This document shows positions 17,358 through 25,121 of a DNA stretch of 64,000 bases, piece after piece. Source of the stretch: Variovorax sp. WS11 (GTDB lineage: Bacteria > Pseudomonadota > Gammaproteobacteria > Burkholderiales > Burkholderiaceae_C); assembly GCF_010499245.1 (NCBI RefSeq), contig NZ_JAAGOW010000004.1, positions 310,001-374,000 of the forward strand, in the 5' to 3' direction. The position numbers were made by a program, and so were the translations under genes. A model generated the notes under the pieces. It was not told the DNA's origin and searched no databases. It saw only the letters and a list, made by a program, of their open reading frames with translations. How positions within the stretch are numbered: position 1 is the stretch's first letter; each line of letters begins with the position of its first letter.

Positions 17358-17656
17358 GATCCTGCCTTGCTGGAAGACGTTGCGCACCCGCAACCCGCAG
17401 CTGCACTCGGCGCGCAGCGCGAGGTTTGTTCGCTCACACAGGTCGCGCTGGCCCGCCGTGATCTCCAGATTCCGATGGCAACCACGAGCAATGCGCCCAG
17501 ACCAGCAACGATGAGTTGTGCCGTCTGATTGCCCAGAATCCACGTGGCGACGCCAGCGGCCGAAAGCCCGCTGACCAGCGTCAGCGCGATAGGGATGGAG
17601 CAACACGCCGCACAAGCGCCGGCCAAACCCAGGACGGCCAGAAGTGGCTTCTTCAT
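17354..17656 (-). CDS. Small membrane protein with vicinal cysteines (MerT/MerF-like)
   Basis: Membrane protein of 100 residues. The first helix contains GACAACCSIPIALTLVSGL with a Cys pair next to proline, as in mercuric transport proteins, and a second helix follows (TAQLIVAGLGALLVVAIGIW). The tail is cysteine-rich (CVSEQTSRCAPSAAAGCGCA). It is the first gene under the MerR-type promoter. Metal uptake or sensing is likely, mercury possible, but no mercuric reductase is present, so the metal is not established. Confidence 0.7.
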   Translation of the reverse strand: MKKPLLAVLGLAGACAACCSIPIALTLVSGLSAAGVATWILGNQTAQLIVAGLGALLVVAIGIWRSRRASATCVSEQTSRCAPSAAAGCGCATSSSKAGS

Positions 17657-17696
17657 ATTCTTCCTTACGCAATGCCGGGAACATTCCCGTACACTG

Positions 17697-17727
17697 ACTC
17701 TAGAACCTCAAGTAACTTGAGATGCAA
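17697..17727 (-). promoter_or_regulatory. MerR-type promoter and operator
   Basis: On the minus strand TTGCAT (17727-17722) and TAGAGT (17702-17697) are separated by 19 bases, the overlong spacer of MerR-activated promoters. The spacer contains the dyad CTCAAGT-N1-ACTTGAG (17707-17721). It drives the small membrane protein gene leftward and lies just upstream of the divergent merR-type gene. Confidence 0.75.
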
Positions 17728-17737
17728 GGAGCGCAGC

Positions 17738-18202
17738 ATGATTCCCCCACAGTCTGATCGGCAATTGAGCATCGGTACGCTGGCCGAGCGCACGGGATTC
17801 AATGTGTCGGCCCTGCGGTACTACGAGGAAGTGGGCTTGATTCCTCCGGCCATGCGCCGCCCGAGCGGGCACCGGGTTTATAGCGAGACGGTACAGGAAG
17901 TTCTGACGCTGATTCGTCATTGCCGCGACTTTGGATTCTCCATTGAAGAAACGCGGGCGCTGGTGACGCTCTCGACCAGCGAGGGGAGCGATTGCGTCGA
18001 GGCGCGCGATATTGCGCAGGTGCACCTGGATGCGGTGCGCGCCAAGCTCAAGGAGTTGCAGAACCTGGAGCGCAGCCTAGCCAAGTTTGTGCGGGCCTGC
18101 TCAGACGAATGCATCGGTGGTCCGGCGCCCAAGTGCACCATCCTCAAGGACTTGAGCCTGCGAGATTCTCGATTGGCCAAGTCGACTGGGTGCTGCGGTT
18201 AG
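17738..18202 (+). CDS. MerR family metal-responsive regulator
   Basis: Regulator of 154 residues. The winged helix is [20 protein letters not shown] and [18 protein letters not shown]; a coiled coil follows ([19 protein letters not shown]). Cysteines in the C-terminal part ([24 protein letters not shown]) could form the effector site, as in soft-metal sensors. The start at 17738 has AAGGAG upstream. It is divergent from the two-gene operon whose 19-bp-spacer promoter it should activate. Its end overlaps ynfA by 4 bases. Confidence 0.9.
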   Translation: MIPPQSDRQLSIGTLAERTGFNVSALRYYEEVGLIPPAMRRPSGHRVYSETVQEVLTLIRHCRDFGFSIEETRALVTLSTSEGSDCVEARDIAQVHLDAVRAKLKELQNLERSLAKFVRACSDECIGGPAPKCTILKDLSLRDSRLAKSTGCCG

Positions 18203-18522
18203 CCAGCCCGCGGCTGGAATGCAATCAGCGCCATACCGGTCAAGCTAACGGCGACACCTGCGACATCCCAGGCGCTCGGGCGAATGCCATCGACGCCCCA
18301 CAGCCACGCCAGTGCCACCGCGATATATACCCCGCCATAGGCGGCATAGACGCGTCCTGCGGCTGCAGGGTGCAGGGTGAGCAGCCATGCGAACAGCCCG
18401 AGAGAAATCGCTGCGGGGACGAGCAGCCAGACAGAGGCACCCTTGGTCAGCCACAAATACGGTAAGTAGCACCCCACGATCTCAGCGATGGCGGTGATGA
18501 CAAAAAGAAGGAGTGTCTTCAA
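18199..18522 (-). CDS. YnfA/UPF0060 family membrane protein
   Basis: Membrane protein of 107 residues with four hydrophobic segments. Family signature segments are [31 protein letters not shown] and [12 protein letters not shown]. YnfA proteins belong to the small multidrug resistance-like group, and genes of this family often sit in metal resistance clusters. It converges on the MerR gene. A passenger role in toxicant resistance is inferred. The length is typical. Confidence 0.9.
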   Translation of the reverse strand: MKTLLLFVITAIAEIVGCYLPYLWLTKGASVWLLVPAAISLGLFAWLLTLHPAAAGRVYAAYGGVYIAVALAWLWGVDGIRPSAWDVAGVAVSLTGMALIAFQPRAG

Positions 18523-18656
18523 AGAGGCACCTTTGGTGTGATTGGAAGTGCTTCAATTACAGCATCCCGGTTGCCAGAGCCTTGGAAGCCAACGACCTTG
18601 CCAAGATGGGATAGCCCTACGCTCTAGGCCAGCGGCCTTCAGTCGTGGTCTGCGCC

Positions 18657-18776
18657 AGTTATGGAGAGAGAGATCGCCGCACGTTCGTGAGCGCTTCGCC
18701 CGGGTACCAGCCGCGTGCGCTGCATAACGCGGCGCTCCACATAATTCGGTTTATGTTGGGTACAACATAAGCCGAA
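18657..18776 (-). repeat. RIT-like element right end and attachment site
   Basis: Inverted counterpart of the left end: AGTTATGGAG (18657-18666), CATAAC (18723-18728), TCCACATAATTCGG (18736-18749). The last box runs into a 12-8-12 site at 18745-18776: TTCGGTTTATGT, an 8-bp spacer TGGGTACA, then ACATAAGCCGAA (11 of 12 positions complementary). The outer arm is the DUF2958 gene itself, so crossover probably falls in the spacer. Confidence 0.78.
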
Positions 18777-18953
18777 AGCCATGTCATGGTCCTCCGGGTC
18801 GATCTCCGTCAGCAGCCAGGTGGCCCCGGCATCCGGCGTGAACAGCTTGAGCACGGGCAGCGGATCGAAGTCTTCCTGCGACTGTGACTGCAGGCCGTTG
18901 GCCAACAGCAGCTCGAATTGCGCATCGGTGATGAAGGGAAACCTGGAAGCCAT
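18765..18953 (-). pseudogene. DUF2958 protein, N-terminal half (split by the RIT-like element)
   Basis: Starts MASRFPFITDAQFELLLANG at 18953 and continues LPVLKLFTPDAGATWLL and TEIDPEDHDMAFGLC, the N-terminal half of a DUF2958 protein. After FGLC the frame enters element sequence. The remainder is at 10562-10740. The gene keeps its conserved 5' leader. Because the halves are separated by 8 kb the protein is presumably lost unless the element excises precisely. Confidence 0.86.
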
Positions 18954-19131
18954 GGCGTTCTCCTTGAACGGTTGCGGGCGGGATTGCCCGGGACCGTCGC
19001 CGGCACGCCGCAGCGCAGCGGTCAAGGTTCGAAGACGGCCGCAGGCCGCCAGCGCGCCACGCCGGCGCGCGCCGACCTTGACCGCGAGAACGGTGTGGCA
19101 CCCTGAGGGGAACAGCAAGCCAGCCCTCCGC
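18954..19131 (-). promoter_or_regulatory. Conserved structured 5' leader, copy B
   Basis: Leader of the DUF2958 gene with the same block order as copies A and C: GGCTTGCTGT, CCTCAGGGTG, CCGTTCTCGC, GGTCAAGGTC, GCGGCC, CCTTGACCGCTGCGCTGCGG and GGCAATCCCGCC. GGTCAAGG (19083-19076) pairs with CCTTGACC (19027-19020). Compared with copy C, a T-G pair is replaced by G-C, a compensatory change that supports the helix. Confidence 0.58.
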
Positions 19132-19458
19132 GCCTTGCATGTTCCAGCACGAAGCGACCGCGAGGCGGGGCAGACGCGCCTTGGTGTCGCGCCGAGGTCA
19201 CGTCAAGGCCTCGTGCCGATCCGACGCAGGCCCTCAGACCCCACCTCGCCGGCCACGCGCGGCACCCGCGCCACGCGCAGCAGGCCAGAGGATGCGCACC
19301 GGCCGTCCGCGCCGGCGCCGACGCGCCACGGCTGCAGACCGGTGCGGATCCCCTTCCAGGCATGCACCGCTTCAGCCTGGGGATGTCGACCACATCGATG
19401 AGATGCCCGGCCGCACGCGCGATGCGCTGGCCAAGAACCGCAGGGCCCGTGTCCTCAC

Positions 19459-19920
19459 TCAGTCCAGGTAGTCGAGAAACATCGGAGTCACTTCCTGGAG
19501 AAAGGCGACCTCCTTCGCATCGATGCTGCGTGGCTCCAGATCGAAATGGATGAACGTGCCATAGGGGGCGCCGGAATCGCGCGTCAGCAGACGCCCGTAG
19601 TACGACTCGACGAGGCCGACGTAGGGCCGGTAGTTCACCAGGGACTGGTCTTTGGAGACGTGGCCGGTCGTGAACTCGCCCTGCGCGATCGCGTGCTGGC
19701 AAAAGCTCTTGTCCAGGGGAACGGCTTTCAGCCAGGTGCGGTACTCCGAGGCGCGGTCGAAGACATGCGCTGCGCGCAACGCATCGCCGCTCAACTTGTA
19801 GATGGCCGTGTACCGGTACTGCGTCCTGTCATTGAGCAGCGCCAGCGCAGGACGAATTCCGCTGGAGGCAAGCACGTTGCGAACCGCCGCTTTCTGCGCG
19901 GTCAAATCAATCTCAGGCAT
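19459..19920 (-). CDS. GAF domain protein
   Basis: Soluble protein of 153 residues. The sequence FCQHAIAQGEFTTGHVSKDQ and VNYRPYVGLVESYYG matches the core of a small GAF domain that senses a ligand or redox state; no output domain is attached. The start MPEIDLTAQKAAV at 19920 is preferred over an in-frame upstream start at 20010, which would add 30 atypical residues. It belongs to the plasmid backbone strand. The ligand and partner are unknown. The 505 bases upstream of its stop, back to 18954, hold only the leader of DUF2958 and no further gene. Confidence 0.65.
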   Translation of the reverse strand: MPEIDLTAQKAAVRNVLASSGIRPALALLNDRTQYRYTAIYKLSGDALRAAHVFDRASEYRTWLKAVPLDKSFCQHAIAQGEFTTGHVSKDQSLVNYRPYVGLVESYYGRLLTRDSGAPYGTFIHFDLEPRSIDAKEVAFLQEVTPMFLDYLD

Positions 19921-20072
19921 GGGGAAATCAGAGGTGAGGCGAGCGCGCAGCTCTCGGCCAAGAATCGTCGACGCGGATTGTATTGATGCTCTCGGATCCC
20001 GGGGCATCAAGGGGACAAATTTCCGGGGTTGAGCAAGGTGATGGACCGTCCAGGCACGGGGCGCGTTCGCAC

Positions 20073-20285
20073 CTAGGGCTGTCCTCGGTTGGCTTCAAGC
20101 CTGCGCACGGCGCCCACGCCGGCGAACCACGCCTGCAGCGAGGTCGCGTGGGCCTTCTCATCGATCTCCTTCGGCCGGTAGCAAAGGAGTTCGCCCGGTT
20201 CCGTCACAGCCTCCAGGAGCACGTAGTGATATTCGCCGGTCTCCAATTCGTTGACGCTCAGCGCGAGTCTTCCCCGACCTGACAT
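20073..20285 (-). CDS. Small conserved-looking protein, unknown function
   Basis: Protein of 70 residues starting MSGRGRLALSVNELETGEYH with AGGAG seven bases before the ATG. It reads VLLEAVTEPGELLCYRPKEI and ATSLQAWFAGVGAVRRLEAN; the acidic and hydrophobic pattern and high third-position GC support real coding. I do not recognise a family. It lies on the backbone strand between the GAF and H-NS-like genes. Confidence 0.55.
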   Translation of the reverse strand: MSGRGRLALSVNELETGEYHYVLLEAVTEPGELLCYRPKEIDEKAHATSLQAWFAGVGAVRRLEANRGQP

Positions 20286-20804
20286 GGTGGCTCCTCTAGT
20301 GAATGCGGCGTGTTGTATCTCGTTATGAGCCAAAACGATTGGAAGTTTTTGGCAGGAGCTTGCCCCGACCTGCGCGAGCCGATCCCCAAAAGCCTGGAGC
20401 GTGGAATATGTCTCGCATCAGGCAAGCGTCATCGGGTCTGGCCGGCGAGCAACGGCGCGGCGCGCCGAGTCATCTCGTGGTGCGGTGCCACGCGCAGGGA
20501 CAAGGTCGCAGAACGGCTCGTTCGCCTGGGCGACAGCCGGCCCAAGGGCCACCGCCATGGCACCGTGCCCGGCGGGCTCCCAAAGGGCGGCAACCGATCA
20601 AGAAAGCCCTCTGCGCTCTGCCCGACCCAGGCTACCGCATGCGGAAGAAGGCAACACCCGGGAGCGCCGCAGATCGCACCCGCCCCGGCTACTGCGTGTC
20701 AGGCGCGCAGTCGCAGCAACGGCGCGCACCTGCAGCAGCGCAGGAACAGGCGCGAGGCGGCCGGGGCGGCCGCCACCTTCGTGACGGCAGGGCCGCAACG
20801 AGGG
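20286..20804. other. No gene recognised
   Basis: About 520 bases of GC-rich DNA downstream of the H-NS-like gene on its strand. Open frames exist on both strands but have arginine/alanine-rich, compositionally driven products with no recognisable motif. I see no repeat or promoter. Confidence 0.5.
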
Positions 20805-21686
20805 TTACGCAGCCGCCGTTGCGGCGACGGCTTCAGGCGCCGAAGGCGGCTGGCTCTCCACCACGGCCGCCTTGCGCGCAGCAGGTTTCGGGTTCGCCTT
20901 CTTGCGGATCGGCAGGGCCTTGGACACCGCCGCCTTCTTCGCCGCCACGGCCGGCTCCGACGCCGCCACCGGTGTCTTCGCACGGGTGCTTGTCTTCACT
21001 GCGGTCGAAGCGCGCGCTGTCGTGGCCGCGCGGCCCTTCTTCGCCGGCGACTTCTTCACCGGCGGCTGGACCGCTTGGGTGGACGTTGAACTGACAGCAG
21101 ATCCGGCACGAGGCTTCACAGCCACTTTCTTGCGCGAGGCCTTCGCCGGACTCGTCGCCGCGTCGGCGGGCGCCGCCACGGCAGCGCCGGGAGATGACTT
21201 CGCGGCCGCCGACATCTTCCTTGCTTTGCCTGTCGCAGCGCCGGCGCGCGGCTTGATCCGCTTGGATGCGGTCACCTTGGCCGTCACTTTCTTCGCGGGT
21301 GATTCGGCAACGGGTGCGACGACGACCGGTGCTGCCGCACCGCCCGCAAAACTCTCGAGCGTCCGACCGGCAGCGATGGCATCGCGCAGCCATGCCGGCC
21401 TCGGCCCACGCCCACCCCACTGGTTGCCTTGTCCATCGCTGAACTTCGCGCGCTGGGCCGCAGCGCGCCCCTTGCCATTCGTCGCCTTGATCTTCTTCGA
21501 AGCCGAAGGCCGCACTGCCAATGCCGCAGTCGAAGCGAATTTCAGATCGCCAGCCGTGAGGCCGTACGTCGAGATCATGCCGTTGATCTTCGCGATGGCG
21601 CCTTTGGCTTCGATCGCAAGTTGCTTGTGGGCGGAGGCCTGGAGAGCAGCAATCTCGCGTGCCAATTGGGCGTAGGTCTTGGTCAT
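20805..21686 (-). CDS. H-NS family protein with long histone H1-like tail
   Basis: Nucleoid protein of 293 residues. Residues 1-70 form the oligomerisation region (MTKTYAQLAREIAALQASAH). Residues 80-110 carry the H-NS DNA-binding motif FSDGQGNQWGGRGPRPAWL. The remaining 180 residues are an Ala/Lys/Pro-rich repeat (PAKK, KKVA, KPAARKAA motifs) like eukaryotic H1 or bacterial KAAK-type histones. Short H-NS proteins are about 100 residues, so the tail triples the size. As a plasmid-borne copy it may silence or compact the replicon's AT-rich accessory genes. Confidence 0.88.
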   Translation of the reverse strand: MTKTYAQLAREIAALQASAHKQLAIEAKGAIAKINGMISTYGLTAGDLKFASTAALAVRPSASKKIKATNGKGRAAAQRAKFSDGQGNQWGGRGPRPAWLRDAIAAGRTLESFAGGAAAPVVVAPVAESPAKKVTAKVTASKRIKPRAGAATGKARKMSAAAKSSPGAAVAAPADAATSPAKASRKKVAVKPRAGSAVSSTSTQAVQPPVKKSPAKKGRAATTARASTAVKTSTRAKTPVAASEPAVAAKKAAVSKALPIRKKANPKPAARKAAVVESQPPSAPEAVAATAAA

Positions 21687-21796
21687 GAAGAACTTGAAAG
21701 TGGAAAGGCTGGAGTCTAATTAGTTTTGTTCAGCCCAATGGGACTGGGCCGCAAACAATTCAAGTCCGATCGAACGCGTGCCGACCGGCCGGGGAC

Positions 21797-22876
21797 TCAT
21801 TCATCCGATGACCGCAGCGGCGCGCAGTCCAGCAGCGGCATCTCCCGGGCCAGGATGTACTCGAACGCTTCGCCCGCCTGCCGTGCGGCCGTGAAGATCG
21901 CGGTGCGGTCGTTCTTCAGCAACGGCAGCCAGCTGTCCAGGTAGGCGGCATGCCCCTCGATGGTGGCGTCGACCAGCCCGCAGCGCCCCATCACGAACGC
22001 CGATCCAAGTTCGGCCACCAGTTCCTCGAACGCATAGGCCGCATCGCCGAACCGTTTCCCGAACTGTCGATGAAGTCGACTCGGATGTCCCGTCCAGTGC
22101 ACCAGCTCGTGCAGCAAGGTGGCGCAGTACGCTTCCCCGCTGATGAAGCGGCTCGGCCACGGCAGCCGGATCTCGTCGAGCTCGGGCAGGTACATCGCGC
22201 GTTCGAAGCCATGCCGGATGACCGCATCGCAGCCGCCCAGGAGGCGCAAGGCGCCTTCCACGGGGCCACTCGGCGACTTCACCGGATCGACGCACAGGCC
22301 GACCACCTCGCTGGGCAATCCATCGATCTGCGCGACGTTGAAGACCCAGAACGGCCTGGCCAGCAGAACGCCGCCGCGCGGCGATTCTTCCGCCCTGCCC
22401 TCTTCCTCGCCGTCCGGCCCGCACTCAGCACCATCGCCGTCGTTTGCCTGGCCCGCCTTGCGTTCGAAATGTGCGCACATCACCGCCCGCTCGCCCTTGC
22501 GTACCTGAGCGCCCAGGCTCGATGCCTGCCTGTAGGTCAGCCAGACATTCGATCCATAGCCCTGCTCGATGGCGGCATCCCACAGCAGCAGCACATTGGC
22601 GCCGTGGTAGGGCTGGCCCGTCTTGCCGTTGCGCGGCATGCCGCGCGAAGCGGCCCGCGTCCAGCGTTCCCGGAACGTGTGGCCGCCCTTCTCGAGCATG
22701 CCGACGATCCGATCGGTGATGAGCTGCCGAACGTCCATGCGCCCGACCGGGCGACCCGCTGACTTGTTTTCCTCAACAGTGCCTGCTTTGGGTGAGTCCT
22801 CGGGGGGTACGGGGGGAACGCCCGTGGCTGTTCGGGTGTCCGCATGGCGCTGACGGGTGGAAGAAGTTGCATGCAT
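21797..22876 (-). CDS. ArdC-type antirestriction protein with zincin domain
   Basis: Protein of 359 residues. The N-terminal ArdC domain (residues about 50-150) shows DVRQLITDRIVGMLEKGG, PRNGKTGQPYHGANVLLLW and YGSNVWLTYRQASSLG. The C-terminal metallopeptidase-like domain has LLHELVHWTGHPSRL with the zinc motif HELVH and a downstream ELVAELGSAF glutamate. Such proteins bind single-stranded DNA and protect incoming plasmid DNA from restriction. An acidic insert (DGDGAECGPDGEEEG) separates the parts. The start at 22876 has AAAGG upstream; the frame stays open much further but without coding character. Confidence 0.9.
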   Translation of the reverse strand: MHATSSTRQRHADTRTATGVPPVPPEDSPKAGTVEENKSAGRPVGRMDVRQLITDRIVGMLEKGGHTFRERWTRAASRGMPRNGKTGQPYHGANVLLLWDAAIEQGYGSNVWLTYRQASSLGAQVRKGERAVMCAHFERKAGQANDGDGAECGPDGEEEGRAEESPRGGVLLARPFWVFNVAQIDGLPSEVVGLCVDPVKSPSGPVEGALRLLGGCDAVIRHGFERAMYLPELDEIRLPWPSRFISGEAYCATLLHELVHWTGHPSRLHRQFGKRFGDAAYAFEELVAELGSAFVMGRCGLVDATIEGHAAYLDSWLPLLKNDRTAIFTAARQAGEAFEYILAREMPLLDCAPLRSSDE

Positions 22877-23290
22877 GGCTGGGCCTTTCTGCGGGGTGTG
22901 CCGCGGTGTTGAACATCTGCTTTCGGAGCCGCCTCGACGCATGAAGAGCGAGCCCAAGGGCCGATGTCCGGGGACCGCCCGGAGGCCGCAGCCGAGCCAA
23001 GCGAGGACCGGGTGAGGACGGTGGCGCAGCCCTTGCCCTGGACAGCGGCCCGTGCGAGCTATGCGTCGGTCAAGAGGTGGCTCGGAAGGCAGAGATGCAG
23101 CGCGGCGCACCACGCCGGCACAGCGCATCCAAGCGCCGTCAGTGCCTCCAGCGGCCAGCAGGCCGCGCCCTCCTCTGCGCGCACGCGCACAAGCTCGGGG
23201 ATCAATGATTTCTTGCTTGCCAAGTGGCCGCGCTCCAGCGGTCACTCAAGTGCAAAGCCTCGAATCCGCACCATGCGGCGTCGCCATCAG
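22877..23290. other. No gene recognised
   Basis: Upstream region of the ardC-like gene. It holds no reading frame with recognisable content and lacks the three-copy leader found at the neighbouring backbone genes. A promoter for ardC should lie here but no convincing -35/-10 pair stands out. Confidence 0.45.
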
Positions 23291-23313
23291 AAAAAGGGGC
23301 CGAGGGGCCCCTT
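23291..23313 (-). terminator. Rho-independent terminator
   Basis: On the minus strand an 8-bp stem (AAGGGGCC with GGCCCCTT, 4-base loop) at 23313-23294 ends in a T run of five counting the stem's last two. It lies 10 bases after the stop of the 54-residue gene. Confidence 0.75.
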
Positions 23314-23322
23314 GCCCCTACA

Positions 23323-23487
23323 TCAGCGCTGGCAGCACGGCATCGACGAGTCGCGGGCGAAGCCGGTCAGCCTGTGCAGCGAGCGGCCATTGGCTTCGTA
23401 CAGCGCGTCGGCCTCCGCGCCAAGGATGGGGCGCAAGGCATCGACGATGCGGCGTTGCTGGGCGGTGAGATCGAACGATGCGGTCAT
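23323..23487 (-). CDS. Small backbone protein, unknown function
   Basis: Protein of 54 residues starting MTASFDLTAQQRRIVDAL and ending CCQR. The leader ends AGGAGCTCATC before the ATG, identical to that of the DUF932 remnant. The gene is bracketed by the structured leader (copy C) and a clear terminator, so it is a complete transcription unit despite its size. I do not recognise the family; amphipathic helices (RRIVDALRPILGAEADALYE) suggest a DNA- or protein-binding role. Confidence 0.62.
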   Translation of the reverse strand: MTASFDLTAQQRRIVDALRPILGAEADALYEANGRSLHRLTGFARDSSMPCCQR

Positions 23488-23670
23488 GATGAGCTCCTGT
23501 GAATGGCACAGGCGGGATTGCCTGCGCGACCCCGGATCACCCCGCCGCAGCGCAGCGCTCAAGGCCGCCGCAGGCGCGCGGCACGCGCCGAGCACGCAAA
23601 GCGCGCACAGGGCCTTGAACGCGAGAACGGGGGGGTAGCGTGAGGGCACACAGGCAAGCCCTTCCCCCCT
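23488..23670 (-). promoter_or_regulatory. Conserved structured 5' leader, copy C
   Basis: Best-preserved copy of the leader. On the minus strand GTTCTCGC and GTTCAAGGCC (23619-23611 region) are followed by a GC-rich hairpin, then GGCCTTGAG (23566-23558), which pairs perfectly with CTCAAGGCC-type sequence upstream through TTCAAGGCC, and CGCTGCGCTGCGGC, CAATCCCGCC and AGGAG before the ATG. Copies A and B precede DUF932 and DUF2958. Confidence 0.6.
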
Positions 23671-23856
23671 CAGCAGCACACCCGGAAGAAGTCCGATCCC
23701 GCTCCCGCGTCAGCGATGCGCGAGGCGGGCGCAGCCCGCGCCCGCCAGGGGATGCGCGCGACGGCGCAAAACAGGAGCAGCCCGGAGTTGGCGTCGTGGT
23801 CGAGACGGCGAAGCAGAGGATGCGTTGGATCTGCACCCATAGGTGCGTGGTGGGCG

Positions 23857-24363
23857 CTAGACGCTCGAGCCCGTGACGCCGTTCGCAAGTTCCCTGATGC
23901 GAAGGTCGACCAGCGAACGCCAGCCCTTGAGGTGTGATCGCTGCCCGTATTTCGCTTCCACTTCTCTTTCTGCCTGCGCACCAAATTGGCGTCTCGTCCC
24001 CAGGGGCAAGCGAGGAATTCGGGCGCGTGGTGCGGGCTCGCGCGGGCTTGCAGGCGCCGAGGGCGCGAAGGCGAACGCGTGGCCCGCGTCGAACTCAGCG
24101 ATCAGCTGGGCCGGATTCTCCGCGAGCAAGTTGCACTCCCGTTCGGTGAGGCGACGCACGACAGGCGTCCGATCCAGCGGCCGCACCGGGACTTCGGTGC
24201 CAAGCATCTTCCGATAGCAGCCTGAGCCGAGGACGATGATTCCTCCGCTGTGAAAGACCACGTAGAGTTGCCGAAACGTACTGCGGCCACAGCCGGGGGC
24301 CTGACATGCAAACCGTCTGGCCTGTGCGACTTCCACGATCGCGAGGAGCTTTCCAGTTTCCAT
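23857..24363 (-). CDS. Hypothetical protein with cysteine motif
   Basis: Protein of 168 residues starting METGKLLAIVEVAQARRFAC. FACQAPGCGRSTF and LGSGCYRKMLG hold four cysteines that could bind zinc near the N-terminus, followed by a proline/alanine-rich linker and a basic C-terminus (YGQRSHLKGWRSLVDLRIRE). I do not recognise a family. Codon use fits the backbone. The 370 bases between its stop and the small gene at 23487 contain only that gene's leader. Confidence 0.5.
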   Translation of the reverse strand: METGKLLAIVEVAQARRFACQAPGCGRSTFRQLYVVFHSGGIIVLGSGCYRKMLGTEVPVRPLDRTPVVRRLTERECNLLAENPAQLIAEFDAGHAFAFAPSAPASPREPAPRARIPRLPLGTRRQFGAQAEREVEAKYGQRSHLKGWRSLVDLRIRELANGVTGSSV

Positions 24364-24832
24364 TCGCCGGCCGTAACAGGGGAATTTGGACAGGAAAGTA
24401 TGTTTCGCGCGATGGCGTTTGTCCGCTGCACTTTCGGCCTAGGTCCGTAGCGCCTCAGCCATGCAGGCGCTGCCAACCATCGGTGGACTACCTCGTTTGG
24501 AGAATGGCTGATGAATGGGCACTGTCGCAGGAGGCGCCGCCTCGAAGGCCGTGCATTGCGCCCTGTCTGGGCAGCCGGTACGCAGCGCAAGACATCCAAC
24601 CCACGATGCAATCTTGACGTCCCCATGCGTCCCGCCCGACTGCAGACAAGGCCGCGCACGCGCCCGAGCCCCTCTCGCCATGAAGCCGATGACAGCTCGC
24701 TGGAATCGCCGCGATGGCGGCGGGCCCACGGCTCGGCGAGCGTGAATTTTTTGACAATTCGGATCAACGGTTGCAAACGAAAGCACTAATTCTGAGTGAG
24801 AATTTCAGCCATGAAACCAGATCGCGACACCC
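24364..24832. other. No gene recognised
   Basis: About 470 bases between divergent hypothetical genes. No frame shows family motifs. TTGACA-like and AT-rich stretches near 24747-24805 could be promoter elements for the plus-strand gene, but no clear pair can be defined. Confidence 0.4.
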
Positions 24833-25105
24833 GTGTGGGGGGCGTTGACAGACCCGATCCTGCAACGCGCGCACCAGCTTATGCGAAATGACATCGAGTA
24901 TCGCCACCTGCTCGAGAAGTGCAGGGACGCCCGCGATGGCGGGTTGAGCGCCCTCTCGACCGGAGAGAGGATCGTGGCCGCGCTGGTGCTGAACCGGCCC
25001 GAGTGGCTCGCCCAGCTGGGTTGCACCATGGCCGAGGCCGTCGACCGGATCGGGCTGATCCGGTGCTCCATGCTGCTCCAGGTACAGCGGGACCTGGCCG
25101 ATTAG
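24833..25105 (+). CDS. Hypothetical protein, conserved-looking
   Basis: Protein of up to 90 residues containing LSTGERIVAALVLNRPEWLA and LGCTMAEAVDRIGLI. The pattern looks like a small conserved plasmid or integrative-element protein rather than random sequence, but I cannot name a family. The start is uncertain: 24833 or the internal ATG at 24881 (MRNDIEYRHLLEK). A decayed frame follows immediately, so the gene may be the 5' part of a damaged operon. Confidence 0.5.
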   Translation: MWGALTDPILQRAHQLMRNDIEYRHLLEKCRDARDGGLSALSTGERIVAALVLNRPEWLAQLGCTMAEAVDRIGLIRCSMLLQVQRDLAD

Positions 25106-25121
25106 CCCAGCGTATGCCGAC

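Larger units (their letters stand above)
10741..18764. mobile_element. RIT-like element with passenger genes, inserted in a DUF2958 gene
   Basis: An 8-kb unit bounded by inverted end structures (10737-10825 and 18657-18776). It carries three overlapping tyrosine recombinase genes in tandem, the mark of recombinase-in-trio (RIT) elements, plus nine further kilobase-scale passengers or regulators: TauE/SafE permease, YqeB-like fusion protein, ModE-like regulator, a MerR regulon and YnfA. The boundary is set by the two halves of one DUF2958 gene lying outside it. Imperfect direct repeats ACACAGGCCGAA (10729-10740) and ACATAAGCCGAA (18765-18776), both from the FGLC codons, flank it. RIT elements normally carry only the recombinases. 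Confidence 0.82.

Noticed and set aside
20303-20800. Overlapping open frames on both strands
   Set aside because: All products are Arg/Ala/Pro-rich with no motif; high GC alone explains the absence of stops.
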